A stretch of DNA of 64,000 nt from Pedococcus dokdonensis (GTDB taxonomy: Bacteria > Actinomycetota > Actinomycetes > Actinomycetales > Dermatophilaceae): positions 1,426,001-1,490,000 of the forward strand of contig NZ_LT629711.1 of NCBI RefSeq assembly GCF_900104525.1. The letters are read 5' to 3'. The translations under genes and the position numbers were made by a program. Positions 27,804 through 35,745 of the stretch are shown here, one piece after another (the first letter of the stretch is position 1; each line of letters opens with the position of its first letter). Under the pieces are notes generated by a model. It saw only the letters and a program-made list of their open reading frames with translations, ran no database searches and had not been told where the DNA came from.

Positions 27804-27839
27804 GGTATGCCGCCCGCTCGCCCGAGCGGGCGGCACACC
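27804..27839 (+). terminator. aceE hairpin terminator
   Basis: GGTATGCCGCCCGCTCG (27804-27820) pairs with 27823-27839 with one mismatch and a two-base loop; TTCGTCT follows. Confidence 0.75.
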
Positions 27840-27862
27840 TTCGTCTGGGGCAGGATGAGGTG

Positions 27863-28738
27863 GTGTCCTCCACCTCGCCCCGTCGGGTCGCCGTCACCGG
27901 AGCCAGCGGCAAGCTCGGGCGCCACGTGGTCGCCCACCTCGCCGAGCACGGCTACGACGTCCTCGCGCTCGACCGCGTCCGACCTGCCGACTCCTCCGGG
28001 CCGTTCGTCGCGGTCGACCTCACCGACTACGGCCAGGTCGTCGAGGCGCTGTCGGGCGGCGTCGACGAGCACCCGGTCGCCGTGGACGCCGTGGTGCACC
28101 TGGCCGCGGTCCCGGCGCCGGGGCTGACCACGAACGCGGCGACCTTCGCGAACAACTCCGCGGCCACCTACAACGTCTTCGCGGCAGCGCGGGCCCTCGG
28201 CATCCGCCGCATCGTGTGGGCGTCGAGCGAGACCGTCCTCGGCCTGCCGTTCGAGACTCCCCCGCCCTACGTGCCCGTGGACGAGGAGTACCACCCACGG
28301 CCCGAGTCGACCTACTCGCTGAACAAGGCACTCGAGGAGGAGATGGCCCGGCACTTCTGCCGGTGGGACCCCGAGCTCGTCATGGTCGGCCTGCGCTTCT
28401 CCAACGTCATGGACCCCGACGACTACGCCGCCTTCCCGTCGTTCGACGCCGACCCGGCGCTGCGCCAGTGGAACCTCTGGGGCTACATCGACGGTCGGGA
28501 CGGCGCCCAGGCGGTGCGGCTCGGGCTGGAGCGGACCGAGCCGGGGTGCGAGGTGTTCGTCATCGCCAACGCCGACACGGTGATGAGCCGCTCCAGCGCG
28601 GACCTGATGGCCGAGGTGTTCCCCGGGGTGGAGGTGCGCAGGGAGCTCGGGGAGCACGAGACGCTGCTGGGGATCGACAAGGCCCGTCGGCTACTGGGCT
28701 ACCAGCCGGCGCACTCCTGGCGCGACCACGTCGACTGA
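27863..28738 (+). CDS. NAD-dependent epimerase/dehydratase family protein
   Basis: 291 residues. An N-terminal Rossmann fold has VAVTGASGKLGRHVVAHL, a GxxGxxG dinucleotide loop. The active-site YxxxK appears as YSLNKALEE, with a Ser/Glu-Thr pair (WASSETVLG) upstream, as in extended short-chain dehydrogenases. The substrate is probably a nucleotide sugar or related sugar, but this cannot be told. Two adjacent GTG codons (27860, 27863) are possible starts. A CAGGAT hexamer six bases before 27863 suggests a leaderless start there. It lies alone between aceE and fasR. Confidence 0.8.
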   Translation: MSSTSPRRVAVTGASGKLGRHVVAHLAEHGYDVLALDRVRPADSSGPFVAVDLTDYGQVVEALSGGVDEHPVAVDAVVHLAAVPAPGLTTNAATFANNSAATYNVFAAARALGIRRIVWASSETVLGLPFETPPPYVPVDEEYHPRPESTYSLNKALEEEMARHFCRWDPELVMVGLRFSNVMDPDDYAAFPSFDADPALRQWNLWGYIDGRDGAQAVRLGLERTEPGCEVFVIANADTVMSRSSADLMAEVFPGVEVRRELGEHETLLGIDKARRLLGYQPAHSWRDHVD

Positions 28739-28781
28739 GGCCGTCGGCGCGACCGCCGCCCGGTTGTGGGTGGCGTACAAA

Positions 28782-28787
28782 TAGACT
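28782..28787 (+). promoter_or_regulatory. -10 hexamer of fasR (leaderless)
   Basis: TAGACT, 6 bases before the ATG at 28794. Confidence 0.5.
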
Positions 28788-28793
28788 GCGGTC

Positions 28794-29984
28794 ATGTCGT
28801 CGGCGCGCGTCACCACCTCGGCCGCCACCCTGCAGCGGGTCGAGCGGTCGGCCGGCGAGCTGTCGTCGGCCGCGACCCGGCGGATGGAGGCGACGCACGA
28901 CTGGTACCGCGTCCTCTCGGCCGAGGACCGCTCGTGGGTCGGTCTCGTGGCCCAGGCCGGCATCGCCGCGTTCATCGCCTGGCTGCGAGAGGGGGGCGAC
29001 CAGACCCCGGTCACCGCCGACGTCTTCGGCACGGCGCCCCGCGAGCTGACTCGGTCGATCACCCTGCGCCAGACGCTCGACCTGGTGCGCTCGGTCGTCG
29101 ACGTGGTCGAGCAGGACGCCACCGCGCTCGCCGAGCCCGGCGAGGAGCAGGCCCTGCGCGAGTCGGTGCTGCGCTACTCGCGCGAGATCGCCTTCGCGGC
29201 CGCGGAGGTCTACGCCCACGCGGCAGAGGCGCGCGGCGCCTGGGACGCCCGCCTCGAGGGACTGGTGGTCGATGCCGTGCTCCGCGGGGAGGCCGACGAC
29301 TCCATGCAGTCGCGCGCCGCCGCACTCGGCTGGGGCTCCACCACCAGGGTGGCGGTCGTCGCCGGCAGCTCACCCCCGGGAGGGTCGGAGGGCGTGGTCG
29401 ACGGGCTGCGCCGTGCGGCGGAGCGGGTCGGGGTGGACACCTTGGCAGCGGTGCAGGGCCGCCGCCTGGTGTGCATCTTCGGCAACGTCGACGACCCGAT
29501 GGCCGCGGCACGGGCCGTCGCCGACCACTTCGGGGACGGCCCGCTGGTCGTGGGTCCCACGGTCCCCCACCTCTTCGCCGCGGGTCGCTCCGCCCGCGCC
29601 GCGCTGGCCGGGCAGTCGTGCGCGCACGCGTGGCCCGGGGCCCCACGGCCGGTCACCGCGGACGACCTGCTCGCCGAGCGGGTGCTCGTCGGCGACGCCC
29701 CGGCGCGGGCCCTGCTGCTCGACCGCATCTGGCACCCGTTGTCGGCCAGCAGCAGTGGGCTCCTGCAGACGGCGTCGGCCTACCTCGAGTCCGGCGGTGG
29801 CCTCGAAGGCACCGCCCGCGAGCTCTTCGTCCACCCCAACACGGTGCGCTACCGGCTGGGCAAGATCGCCGAGCTGACCGGTTACCAGCTCACCGACCCG
29901 CACGATGCCCACACGGTGCGGATCGCGCTCGCCCTGGGCCGCCTGAGCCGGCCGGTCGCCCAGCGCACCACGCTCCAGCGCTGA
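28794..29984 (+). CDS. fasR: PucR-family regulator of fatty acid synthesis, FasR type
   Basis: 396 residues. The C-terminal helix-turn-helix of PucR/CdaR regulators is visible as LEGTARELFVHPNTVRYRLGKIAELTG. The N-terminal and central part (RSITLRQTLDLVRSVVDVVEQD, then GGD-like central domain) match the FasR subfamily. In Streptomyces coelicolor FasR directly upstream of fabDHPF activates that operon; the M. tuberculosis counterpart is Rv2242, also next to fabD. The gene order here is identical, so activation of fabD is likely. The gap to fabD holds an AT-rich dyad. Confidence 0.88.
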   Translation: MSSARVTTSAATLQRVERSAGELSSAATRRMEATHDWYRVLSAEDRSWVGLVAQAGIAAFIAWLREGGDQTPVTADVFGTAPRELTRSITLRQTLDLVRSVVDVVEQDATALAEPGEEQALRESVLRYSREIAFAAAEVYAHAAEARGAWDARLEGLVVDAVLRGEADDSMQSRAAALGWGSTTRVAVVAGSSPPGGSEGVVDGLRRAAERVGVDTLAAVQGRRLVCIFGNVDDPMAAARAVADHFGDGPLVVGPTVPHLFAAGRSARAALAGQSCAHAWPGAPRPVTADDLLAERVLVGDAPARALLLDRIWHPLSASSSGLLQTASAYLESGGGLEGTARELFVHPNTVRYRLGKIAELTGYQLTDPHDAHTVRIALALGRLSRPVAQRTTLQR

Positions 29985-30047
29985 ACCAGCCCGACCTGGT
30001 GAGACGCTGCTCACACCGGCGGGAAGCGTGGGCGACCTGCACGCGTG

Positions 30048-30068
30048 TTTTGTGGACATCCTCCAAAA
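30048..30068. promoter_or_regulatory. AT-rich dyad upstream of fabD, possible FasR site
   Basis: TTTTGTGGA...TCCAAAA is an imperfect dyad centred near 30058, about 75 bases before fabD, in otherwise GC-rich DNA. Its position between fasR and the fab operon suits an operator, but the link to FasR is inference only. Confidence 0.35.
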
Positions 30069-30133
30069 GACGTCGGCGATGTTCGTGGCAAACGGTCACG
30101 CTGAGGTCACGACCGGACCGAGAGGCTGGGGAC

Positions 30134-31102
30134 GTGCTAGCAATCGTCTGCCCCGGACAGGGCTCCCAGACCCCCGGCTTCCTCGCGCCCTGGCTCGAGC
30201 TGCCCGCCTTCCGGGAGCGCCTCGAGGCGCTCTCCGACGTGGCCGGTCTCGACCTGGTCGCGCACGGCACGACCTCCGACGCCGAGACGATCAAGGACAC
30301 GGCGGTCGCCCAGCCACTCATCGTGGCCGCGGGCCTCGCGGCAGCCGCGGTGGCCCTGCCCCACGGACCAGCGGGCACGGTCGCCGTCACCGCCGGTCAC
30401 TCGGTCGGCGAGATCACCTCCGCCGCCTTCGCGGGGGTGCTGTCCGACCACGACGCGATGGTGTTCGTCCGCGAGCGCGGTGCGGGCATGGCCGCGGCCA
30501 GCGCGCTCACCCCCACGGGCATGAGCGCCGTGCTCGGCGGCGACGCAGCCGAGGTGGCGGACCAGCTCGCCCGCCACGGACTCACCGCCGCGAACGCCAA
30601 CGGCGCCGGCCAGACCGTTGCCGCCGGCACCCTCGACCAGCTCGCCGCGCTGGCCGCCGACCCACCGACCAAGGCCCGCGTGATCCCCCTGCAGGTGGCC
30701 GGCGCCTTCCACACCAGCCACATGTCCCCCGCCGTCGAGGCCCTGACGCAGCTGTCCGCCGACTTCGACGTCAGCGACCCGGGGGTCACCTTGCTGTCCA
30801 ACGCCGACGGCCAGCCGGTCGCCGATGGCGCCGACGCGTTGGCCCGCCTCGTCAAGCAGGTCAGCAGCCCGGTGCGCTGGGACCTGTGCATGCAGACCAT
30901 GACCGACCTCGGGGTCACCGCCCTGGTCGAGCTGGCACCGGCCGGCACCCTCGTCGGGCTCGCCAAGCGCGCGATGCCCGGAGTTGCCACACTGGCAGTC
31001 AAGACGCCCGACGACCTCGAGGCGGCCCAGCAGCTCGTTCGCGACCACGGCGGAGACCCCGCTGCCGCACGCTCCATCCCGACCGACGCGCAAGAGGCCT
31101 GA
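30134..31102 (+). CDS. fabD: Malonyl-CoA:ACP transacylase
   Basis: 322 residues from GTG. FabD moves malonyl from CoA to ACP to feed fatty acid synthase II. The opening AIVCPGQGSQTPGFL and the nucleophile GHSVGE with Ser90 are family motifs; AFHTSHM carries the catalytic His. The size fits FabD. fabH starts two bases after the stop, so the genes are translationally close. First gene of the fabD-fabH-acpP-fabF operon. Confidence 0.95.
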   Translation: MLAIVCPGQGSQTPGFLAPWLELPAFRERLEALSDVAGLDLVAHGTTSDAETIKDTAVAQPLIVAAGLAAAAVALPHGPAGTVAVTAGHSVGEITSAAFAGVLSDHDAMVFVRERGAGMAAASALTPTGMSAVLGGDAAEVADQLARHGLTAANANGAGQTVAAGTLDQLAALAADPPTKARVIPLQVAGAFHTSHMSPAVEALTQLSADFDVSDPGVTLLSNADGQPVADGADALARLVKQVSSPVRWDLCMQTMTDLGVTALVELAPAGTLVGLAKRAMPGVATLAVKTPDDLEAAQQLVRDHGGDPAAARSIPTDAQEA

Positions 31103-31103
31103 C

Positions 31104-32123
31104 ATGAGCACACCAGCCCCCAAGGGCACCGGTTCCATCACCCCGGCCGACGGTGCGACCTACGCCCGCATCATGGGTGTCGGCGGCTACCGGCCCGAGC
31201 GCGTGGTGATGAACTCCGAGATCATCGAGGCGATCGACTCCTCCGACGAGTGGATCCAGGAGCGGTCCGGCATCAAGAGCCGCCGCTTCGCTGCCAAGGA
31301 CGAGTCCGTCGTCGACATGTCGGAGCACGCCACCCGCGAGGCGCTCACCGCCGCCGGGCTCGAAGCGTCCGACGTCGATGCCGTCGTCGTCGCGACGGTG
31401 ACCCACCCCTACCAGACCCCCGCCGCAGCACCGATCCTCGCGGACCGGTTCGGGATCCGCGGTGCGGCGTTCGACATCTCGGCGGCCTGCGCGGGCTACT
31501 GCCACGCGATCAGCCTGGCCAGCGACATGGTGCGCGGCGGCAGCGCCCGCCACGTCCTGGTCGTCGGCGTCGAGAAGCTGTCCGACTTCACCGACCCCAC
31601 CGACCGCGGGTCGGCCTTCATCTTCGGTGACGGCGCCGGCGCGGCGATCGTCGGGCCCTCCGACACCCCGGCCATCGGTCCCACCGTCTGGGGGTCCGAC
31701 GGGTCGCAGTGGAAGACCATCTCCCAGCGCGACTCGTGGACCGAGGTGCGCGACGGCGACCTCGGCTGGCCGGCGATCGGCATGGCCGGGCAGTCGGTGT
31801 TCCGCTGGGCGGTGTGGGGCATGGCACCGGTGGCCCAGAAGGCTCTCGACGCCGCAGGCGTCCGGGCCGAGGACCTCGACGCGTTCATCCCCCACCAGGC
31901 CAACATGCGCATCATCGACGCGATGATCAAGCAGCTGAAGCTGCCCGCCGACATCCCCGTGGCACGCGACATCGCGGAGACCGCCAACACCTCGGCGGCC
32001 TCGATCCCGCTCGCGACCGAGCGCATGCTGCGCGAGGGCGAGATCCCGCACGGCGCGCTGGCGCTCCAGATCGGCTTCGGCGCCGGGCTGGTCTACGCCG
32101 CGCAGGTCGTCGTCCTCCCCTGA
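31104..32123 (+). CDS. fabH: 3-oxoacyl-ACP synthase III
   Basis: 339 residues. FabH condenses a starter acyl-CoA with malonyl-ACP. Cys129 in SAACAGYCHA is the nucleophile; the His and Asn of the triad appear in FIPHQANMRIID and IAETANTSAASIP. GAAFDISAACAG and the SDEWIQERSGI motif near the start fit the family. The leading MSTPAPKGTGSITPADG is a less conserved tail. The start at 31104 follows the fabD stop by one base. Confidence 0.95.
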   Translation: MSTPAPKGTGSITPADGATYARIMGVGGYRPERVVMNSEIIEAIDSSDEWIQERSGIKSRRFAAKDESVVDMSEHATREALTAAGLEASDVDAVVVATVTHPYQTPAAAPILADRFGIRGAAFDISAACAGYCHAISLASDMVRGGSARHVLVVGVEKLSDFTDPTDRGSAFIFGDGAGAAIVGPSDTPAIGPTVWGSDGSQWKTISQRDSWTEVRDGDLGWPAIGMAGQSVFRWAVWGMAPVAQKALDAAGVRAEDLDAFIPHQANMRIIDAMIKQLKLPADIPVARDIAETANTSAASIPLATERMLREGEIPHGALALQIGFGAGLVYAAQVVVLP

Positions 32124-32227
32124 CTCCCGCCGGCCCGCGGGTGATCCGGGCCACGCAGTGACCACACCACGTGACGACGACAGTCACACCACACCGCAAC
32201 ACCAACCACATGAAGGAGCTGAGCCGG

Positions 32228-32476
32228 ATGGCGCAGAGCGAGCAGGAGATCCTCGAGGGTCTGGCCGAGATCGTCAACGAGGAGACCGGTCTGGACACCG
32301 AGTCGGTGCAGTCCGAGAAGTCCTTCACCGACGACCTCGACATCGACTCGCTGTCGATGATGACCATCGTGGTAAACGCCGAGGAGAAGTTCGGCGTGCG
32401 GATCCCCGACGACGAGGTCAAGAACCTCAAGACCGTCGGTGACGCCGTCAGCTTCATCTCCAAGAACCAGGGCTGA
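32228..32476 (+). CDS. acpP: Acyl carrier protein
   Basis: 82 residues, acidic, four-helix fold. The DIDSLSMM motif holds Ser41, the site for 4'-phosphopantetheine, and the carrier bears the growing fatty acyl chain. AAAs typical of the family: EEKFGVRIPDDEVKNLKTVGD. GAAGGAG lies 10 bases before the ATG, so this gene has a ribosome site unlike the leaderless operon starts. It lies between fabH and fabF. Confidence 0.95.
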   Translation: MAQSEQEILEGLAEIVNEETGLDTESVQSEKSFTDDLDIDSLSMMTIVVNAEEKFGVRIPDDEVKNLKTVGDAVSFISKNQG

Positions 32477-32507
32477 GTCCTCCCGACCGCCCAGCAGTTC
32501 CCAGCGC

Positions 32508-32551
32508 GGGTGGCGGCCACGCGGCATACCGTGCCGCGCCGGCCGCCACCC
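32508..32551 (+). terminator. Long nested hairpin between acpP and fabF
   Basis: GGGTGGCGGCC (32508-32518) pairs perfectly with 32541-32551, and inside GCGGCA pairs with TGCCGC. It has no T-run and lies between two genes of one operon, so it may lower fabF expression relative to the abundant acpP, or protect the acpP message 3' end. Confidence 0.55.
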
Positions 32552-32619
32552 CGCACGGCGTCCCGCCCACCCATGGCGAACCGCCCCACCGCACGACCGA
32601 CGAAGGAGCACACCCAGCC

Positions 32620-33864
32620 ATGACCGCCGAACGACGCGTCGTCGTCACAGGCCTCGGAGCCACCACCCCGGTGGGCGGCACCGTCCCCGAGACGTGGGAC
32701 GCCATCCTGGCCGGACGCTCGGGCGCCAAGACGATGGACTTCGACTGGGTGGAGAAGTACGAGCTCCCGGTGAAGTTCGCCGCCACCATCCACACCCAGC
32801 CCACCGACGTGCTGACCAAGGTGGAGGTGCGCCGGCTCGACCCGAGCGCGCAGTACGCCCTGATCGCCGCCCGTGAGGCCTGGGCGCACGCCGGTGCTCC
32901 CGAGGTGGAGCCCGAGCGGCTGGCGGCCTGCATCGGCAGCGGCATCGGTGGTGTCTGGACCCTGCTCGACCAGTGGGACAACCTGCGCGAGAAGGGCCCG
33001 CGCCGCGTGTTCCCCCTCGCCGTCCCGATGCTGATGCCCAATGCGCCGTCGGCGGCCGTCTCGCTCGAGATCGGAGCGCGGGCCGGTGCGCACACGCCCG
33101 TGTCGGCCTGTGCCTCGGGGCTCGAGGCGATGGGCTACGCCTACGAGATGATCCGCAACGGTCGCGCCGACATCGCCGTGGCCGGTGGCACCGAGGGCGC
33201 GGTGCACGCGCTGCCCATCGCCGGTTTCGCCGCCATGCAGGCGCTGTCGACGCGCAACGACGACCCCACCAGGGCCTCCCGCCCCTACGACACCGGCCGC
33301 GACGGTTTCGTCCTCGGCGAGGGTGCCGCGGTGATCGTGCTCGAGGAGTACGAGGCGGCCAAGGCACGCGGCGCCACCATCTACGCCGAGATCGGCGGGG
33401 TCGGCATGTCCTCCGACTCGCACCACATCGCGGCCCCCGAGCCCGAGGGCGCCGGAGCGTCACGGGCGATGCGCGAGGCGGTCGAGCGCGCCGGTCTCAC
33501 GGCCAAGGACATCGTGCACGTCAACGCGCACGCGACGTCGACCCCGGTGGGCGACGTCGCCGAGTCCAACGCGATCCGTCGTGCCTTCGGCGACGACGCC
33601 GACGGTATGCCGGTCAGTGCGACGAAGTCGATGACCGGTCACCTCCTCGGGGCGGCCGGCGCGCTTGAGGGCGTCCTCACCATCCTCGCCGTGCACCACC
33701 GGATCGCTCCGGCGACGATCAACCTCGACGACTTCGACCCCGAGATCAAGCTCGACGTCGTGGCCGGCCAGGCCCGCACCCTGCCCGACGGCGACATCGC
33801 GGCGCTCAACAACTCGTTCGGGTTCGGCGGTCACAACGTCGCCGTGGTCTTCACCTCGGTCTGA
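32620..33864 (+). CDS. fabF: 3-oxoacyl-ACP synthase II
   Basis: 414 residues. The elongating condensing enzyme of fatty acid synthase II. Cys164 in VSACASGLEAM is the nucleophile; the two active-site His are in VNAHATSTPVGD and KSMTGHLLGAAGA. VVVTGLGATTPVGGTV at the start and NNSFGFGGHN at the end are standard. The ATG has AAGGAG upstream. Last gene of the fab operon, with a hairpin before the convergent membrane protein. Confidence 0.95.
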   Translation: MTAERRVVVTGLGATTPVGGTVPETWDAILAGRSGAKTMDFDWVEKYELPVKFAATIHTQPTDVLTKVEVRRLDPSAQYALIAAREAWAHAGAPEVEPERLAACIGSGIGGVWTLLDQWDNLREKGPRRVFPLAVPMLMPNAPSAAVSLEIGARAGAHTPVSACASGLEAMGYAYEMIRNGRADIAVAGGTEGAVHALPIAGFAAMQALSTRNDDPTRASRPYDTGRDGFVLGEGAAVIVLEEYEAAKARGATIYAEIGGVGMSSDSHHIAAPEPEGAGASRAMREAVERAGLTAKDIVHVNAHATSTPVGDVAESNAIRRAFGDDADGMPVSATKSMTGHLLGAAGALEGVLTILAVHHRIAPATINLDDFDPEIKLDVVAGQARTLPDGDIAALNNSFGFGGHNVAVVFTSV

Positions 33865-33875
33865 CCCCCCATCGT

Positions 33876-33892
33876 CTGCCGACGGTCGGCAG
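33876..33892. terminator. Short hairpin at the end of the fab operon
   Basis: CTGCCGA and TCGGCAG pair around CGG, between the convergent fabF and the minus-strand membrane protein gene. Confidence 0.5.
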
Positions 33893-33896
33893 CGGG

Positions 33897-34526
33897 TCAG
33901 CCCGGGGCGGGCAGGGTGATGCCGATCAGCGGGGTGGTGGTCGTGCTCGGAGTCGGCTTGCCGGGCGGGGTGGTGGGCTTGCCCGTGCGCTTGGTGCTGC
34001 TCGACGGCGCTGACGACGTGCTGGTGGACCGGTCCGCGGTCGGGGTGGCCGCGCTCGGCGAGGTCGTCGTGACCGGAGTCGGCGCGCTGGTGCGGGACAC
34101 CGACGAGCGAGAGGCCGGCGTGCTGGCGCGTGCCGTGGCGGCAGCGCTCTCGGACTCACTGTCGACCGTCTGCGACGTGAGGGACGTGCTCGCGGTCTCG
34201 GTGCTCGTGGCGCCGGGCCCGGCGGCCTTGTCGGGCAGGACGAAGCCGATCGACAGCATGGCCGTCGCCCCTGCGAGCCAGAGCAGCACCAGACCGGGCA
34301 GGGGCTTCCAGGATGCTTCGCGGCCGACCGCCGCACGGTGCCCCAGGAACTCGCGCAGGTAGGCGTACAGGGTCAGGGCGGCGGTTGTCGCGACGAGCCA
34401 CAGCGACCACGACGCGATGCGGGCGCCACGGGGCAGGTCAGCGCTCACGATGAGCCAGGCGTACCAGAGCAGCGTCCCCACACAGGCTGCGGCCAGCACC
34501 CCCACGATGAGCTTGGGGCGGGTCAC
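33897..34526 (-). CDS. Membrane protein with a long Ser/Thr/Pro tail
   Basis: 209 residues. Three membrane helices (VGVLAAACVGTLLWYAWLIV, WSLWLVATTAALTLYAYLREF, LVLLWLAGATAMLSIGFVLP) occupy roughly residues 8-98. The remaining 110 residues are almost all Ser, Thr, Ala and Pro, a low-complexity segment typical of exported tails that may be glycosylated or span the cell wall. It ends PLIGITLPAPG. I know no family. Its composition in the tail is unlike neighbouring proteins. It lies convergent to fabF and upstream of nothing on this strand. Confidence 0.7.
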   Translation of the reverse strand: MTRPKLIVGVLAAACVGTLLWYAWLIVSADLPRGARIASWSLWLVATTAALTLYAYLREFLGHRAAVGREASWKPLPGLVLLWLAGATAMLSIGFVLPDKAAGPGATSTETASTSLTSQTVDSESESAAATARASTPASRSSVSRTSAPTPVTTTSPSAATPTADRSTSTSSAPSSSTKRTGKPTTPPGKPTPSTTTTPLIGITLPAPG

Positions 34527-34621
34527 AGATTTCCTCCAGAGTCGATCGGACAGCCCGCAAGGCTACCCAAGACCCGGCCGAACCCCCGAACCGTGCAGGT
34601 CAGGCGACTGCGAAGAGCTCG

Positions 34622-35137
34622 TCAGCCGACCTTGTGGAGCCAGCGCACGGGAGCCCCGTCGCCGGCATACCGAAAGGGTTCCAGCTCGGCATCCCAGTCG
34701 GTGCCGAGCAGCTCCTCCACCATCTCCGCCATCGCCTCGGGCGAACCCTGCGACAGCCGCAGCACCTCGCGGAGCCGGTCCTCGTTGACCACGGCGTCGC
34801 CGGAGGCGGAGGTCCAGGTGTGGTGGATCCCCAGGGCAGGGGTGTGCGACCAGCGCGAGCCGTCGGCGCCCGCGCTGGGCTCCTCGGTCACCTCGTAGCG
34901 CAGGTTGTCCCACCCGCGCAGCGTCGACGCGAGCTTGGCGCCGGTGCCCTGCACTCCTGCCCACGGGAACTCCGCGCGGACGAGTGCGGCACCGGCCGGC
35001 TGTGGGGTCCAGTCGATGGCCAGCCGGCCGTCGAGAGCGGACTCGAGGGCCCAGGTGATGTGCGGGCACAGCGCCTTGGGGGTGGAATGGATGAAAACCA
35101 CCCCGCGGGTCATGACACGCGGCATCGCGACAGACAT
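34622..35137 (-). CDS. DUF3145 family protein
   Basis: 171 residues. DUF3145 proteins lie downstream of the fab operon in Streptomyces too. MSVAMPRVMTRGVVFIHSTPKALCPHITWALE is the family start, read here in short segments. WEAs: WTPQPAGAALVRAEFPWAG and LREVLRLSQGSPEAMAEMVEELLG. The function is unknown. AAGGAGG six bases before the ATG at 35137 sets the start, so this gene is not leaderless. Same strand as the preceding membrane protein, which begins 96 bases after its stop. Confidence 0.85.
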   Translation of the reverse strand: MSVAMPRVMTRGVVFIHSTPKALCPHITWALESALDGRLAIDWTPQPAGAALVRAEFPWAGVQGTGAKLASTLRGWDNLRYEVTEEPSAGADGSRWSHTPALGIHHTWTSASGDAVVNEDRLREVLRLSQGSPEAMAEMVEELLGTDWDAELEPFRYAGDGAPVRWLHKVG

Positions 35138-35486
35138 TCCGGGCCTCCTTGGTGTGCGAGGGACGTCTTCCCCACGAACCTCGTCACTGCTGGGCTCGGC
35201 GTGTGTGCCGCGGTGTTCAGTTGGCTGTGCGCGTCCCATTGTGCACCACGGACCACATCCGCACCAGCACTATCAGGAACCTCACCCCCACACGGCGGGG
35301 TGCCGCGTCGAGTCCGGCAGCGACGGGGACGAGACGGATCGTCTGAGTGGGCTCCTTCGGGGGGTGGACTCCCACCGTTGCGGCCCGGTACGCACCGGTT
35401 CCACTTGCCGTGCCGGACCTGTCAGTGCTGCGTCGGGCCGGGCGGTAGGCTCGCCGCGCCCAGCCGGTGCCAGCCGAGCTGGTGCC
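35138..35486. other. 349-bp gap between DUF3145 and tRNA(CAT)
   Basis: No open frame with good codon use. It holds a weak hairpin AGACG-GAT-CGTCT near 35332 and a TAGGCT hexamer at 35446-35451, about 36 bases before the tRNA, which could be its -10. No clear operator, repeat or small RNA seen. Confidence 0.4.
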
Positions 35487-35560
35487 GGGGCAGTAGCTCA
35501 GTCGGTCAGAGCAGCGGACTCATAATCCGTCGGTCGTCGGTTCAAGCCCGACCTGCCCCA
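35487..35560 (+). tRNA. tRNA with CAT anticodon, probably tRNA-Ile2 (lysidine type), possibly Met
   Basis: 74 bases. Acceptor GGGGCAG pairs with CTGCCCC; CCA is encoded at 35561-35563. The anticodon loop CTCATAA gives CAT. The arm CGGACTCATAATCCG and T-arm with GGTTCAAGCC resemble the E. coli minor tRNA-Ile, whose C34 is turned to lysidine by TilS, more than the elongator Met tRNA, but the sequence alone does not decide. Confidence 0.85.
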
Positions 35561-35745
35561 CCAGTCGCAGCGTATGACTTCGCCTGAGGCCTGACGTTTC
35601 GGCTTCGGCTGATGGTTGACGCCTACTTCGGCCGATCCTTGACGCTCTCCTCATGTGGGAGACGCAGTTCGTCGTGCCGCCCGGTTGCGGACGCGACTGT
35701 CCGAAAGGCATCGACGGCCGTCCGCCATAGGCGGATGATCTGGGG

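Noticed and set aside
24814..27912. A 1032-codon open frame antisense to aceE
   Set aside because: Typical antisense shadow of a high-GC gene; the AceE frame is clearly the coding one.
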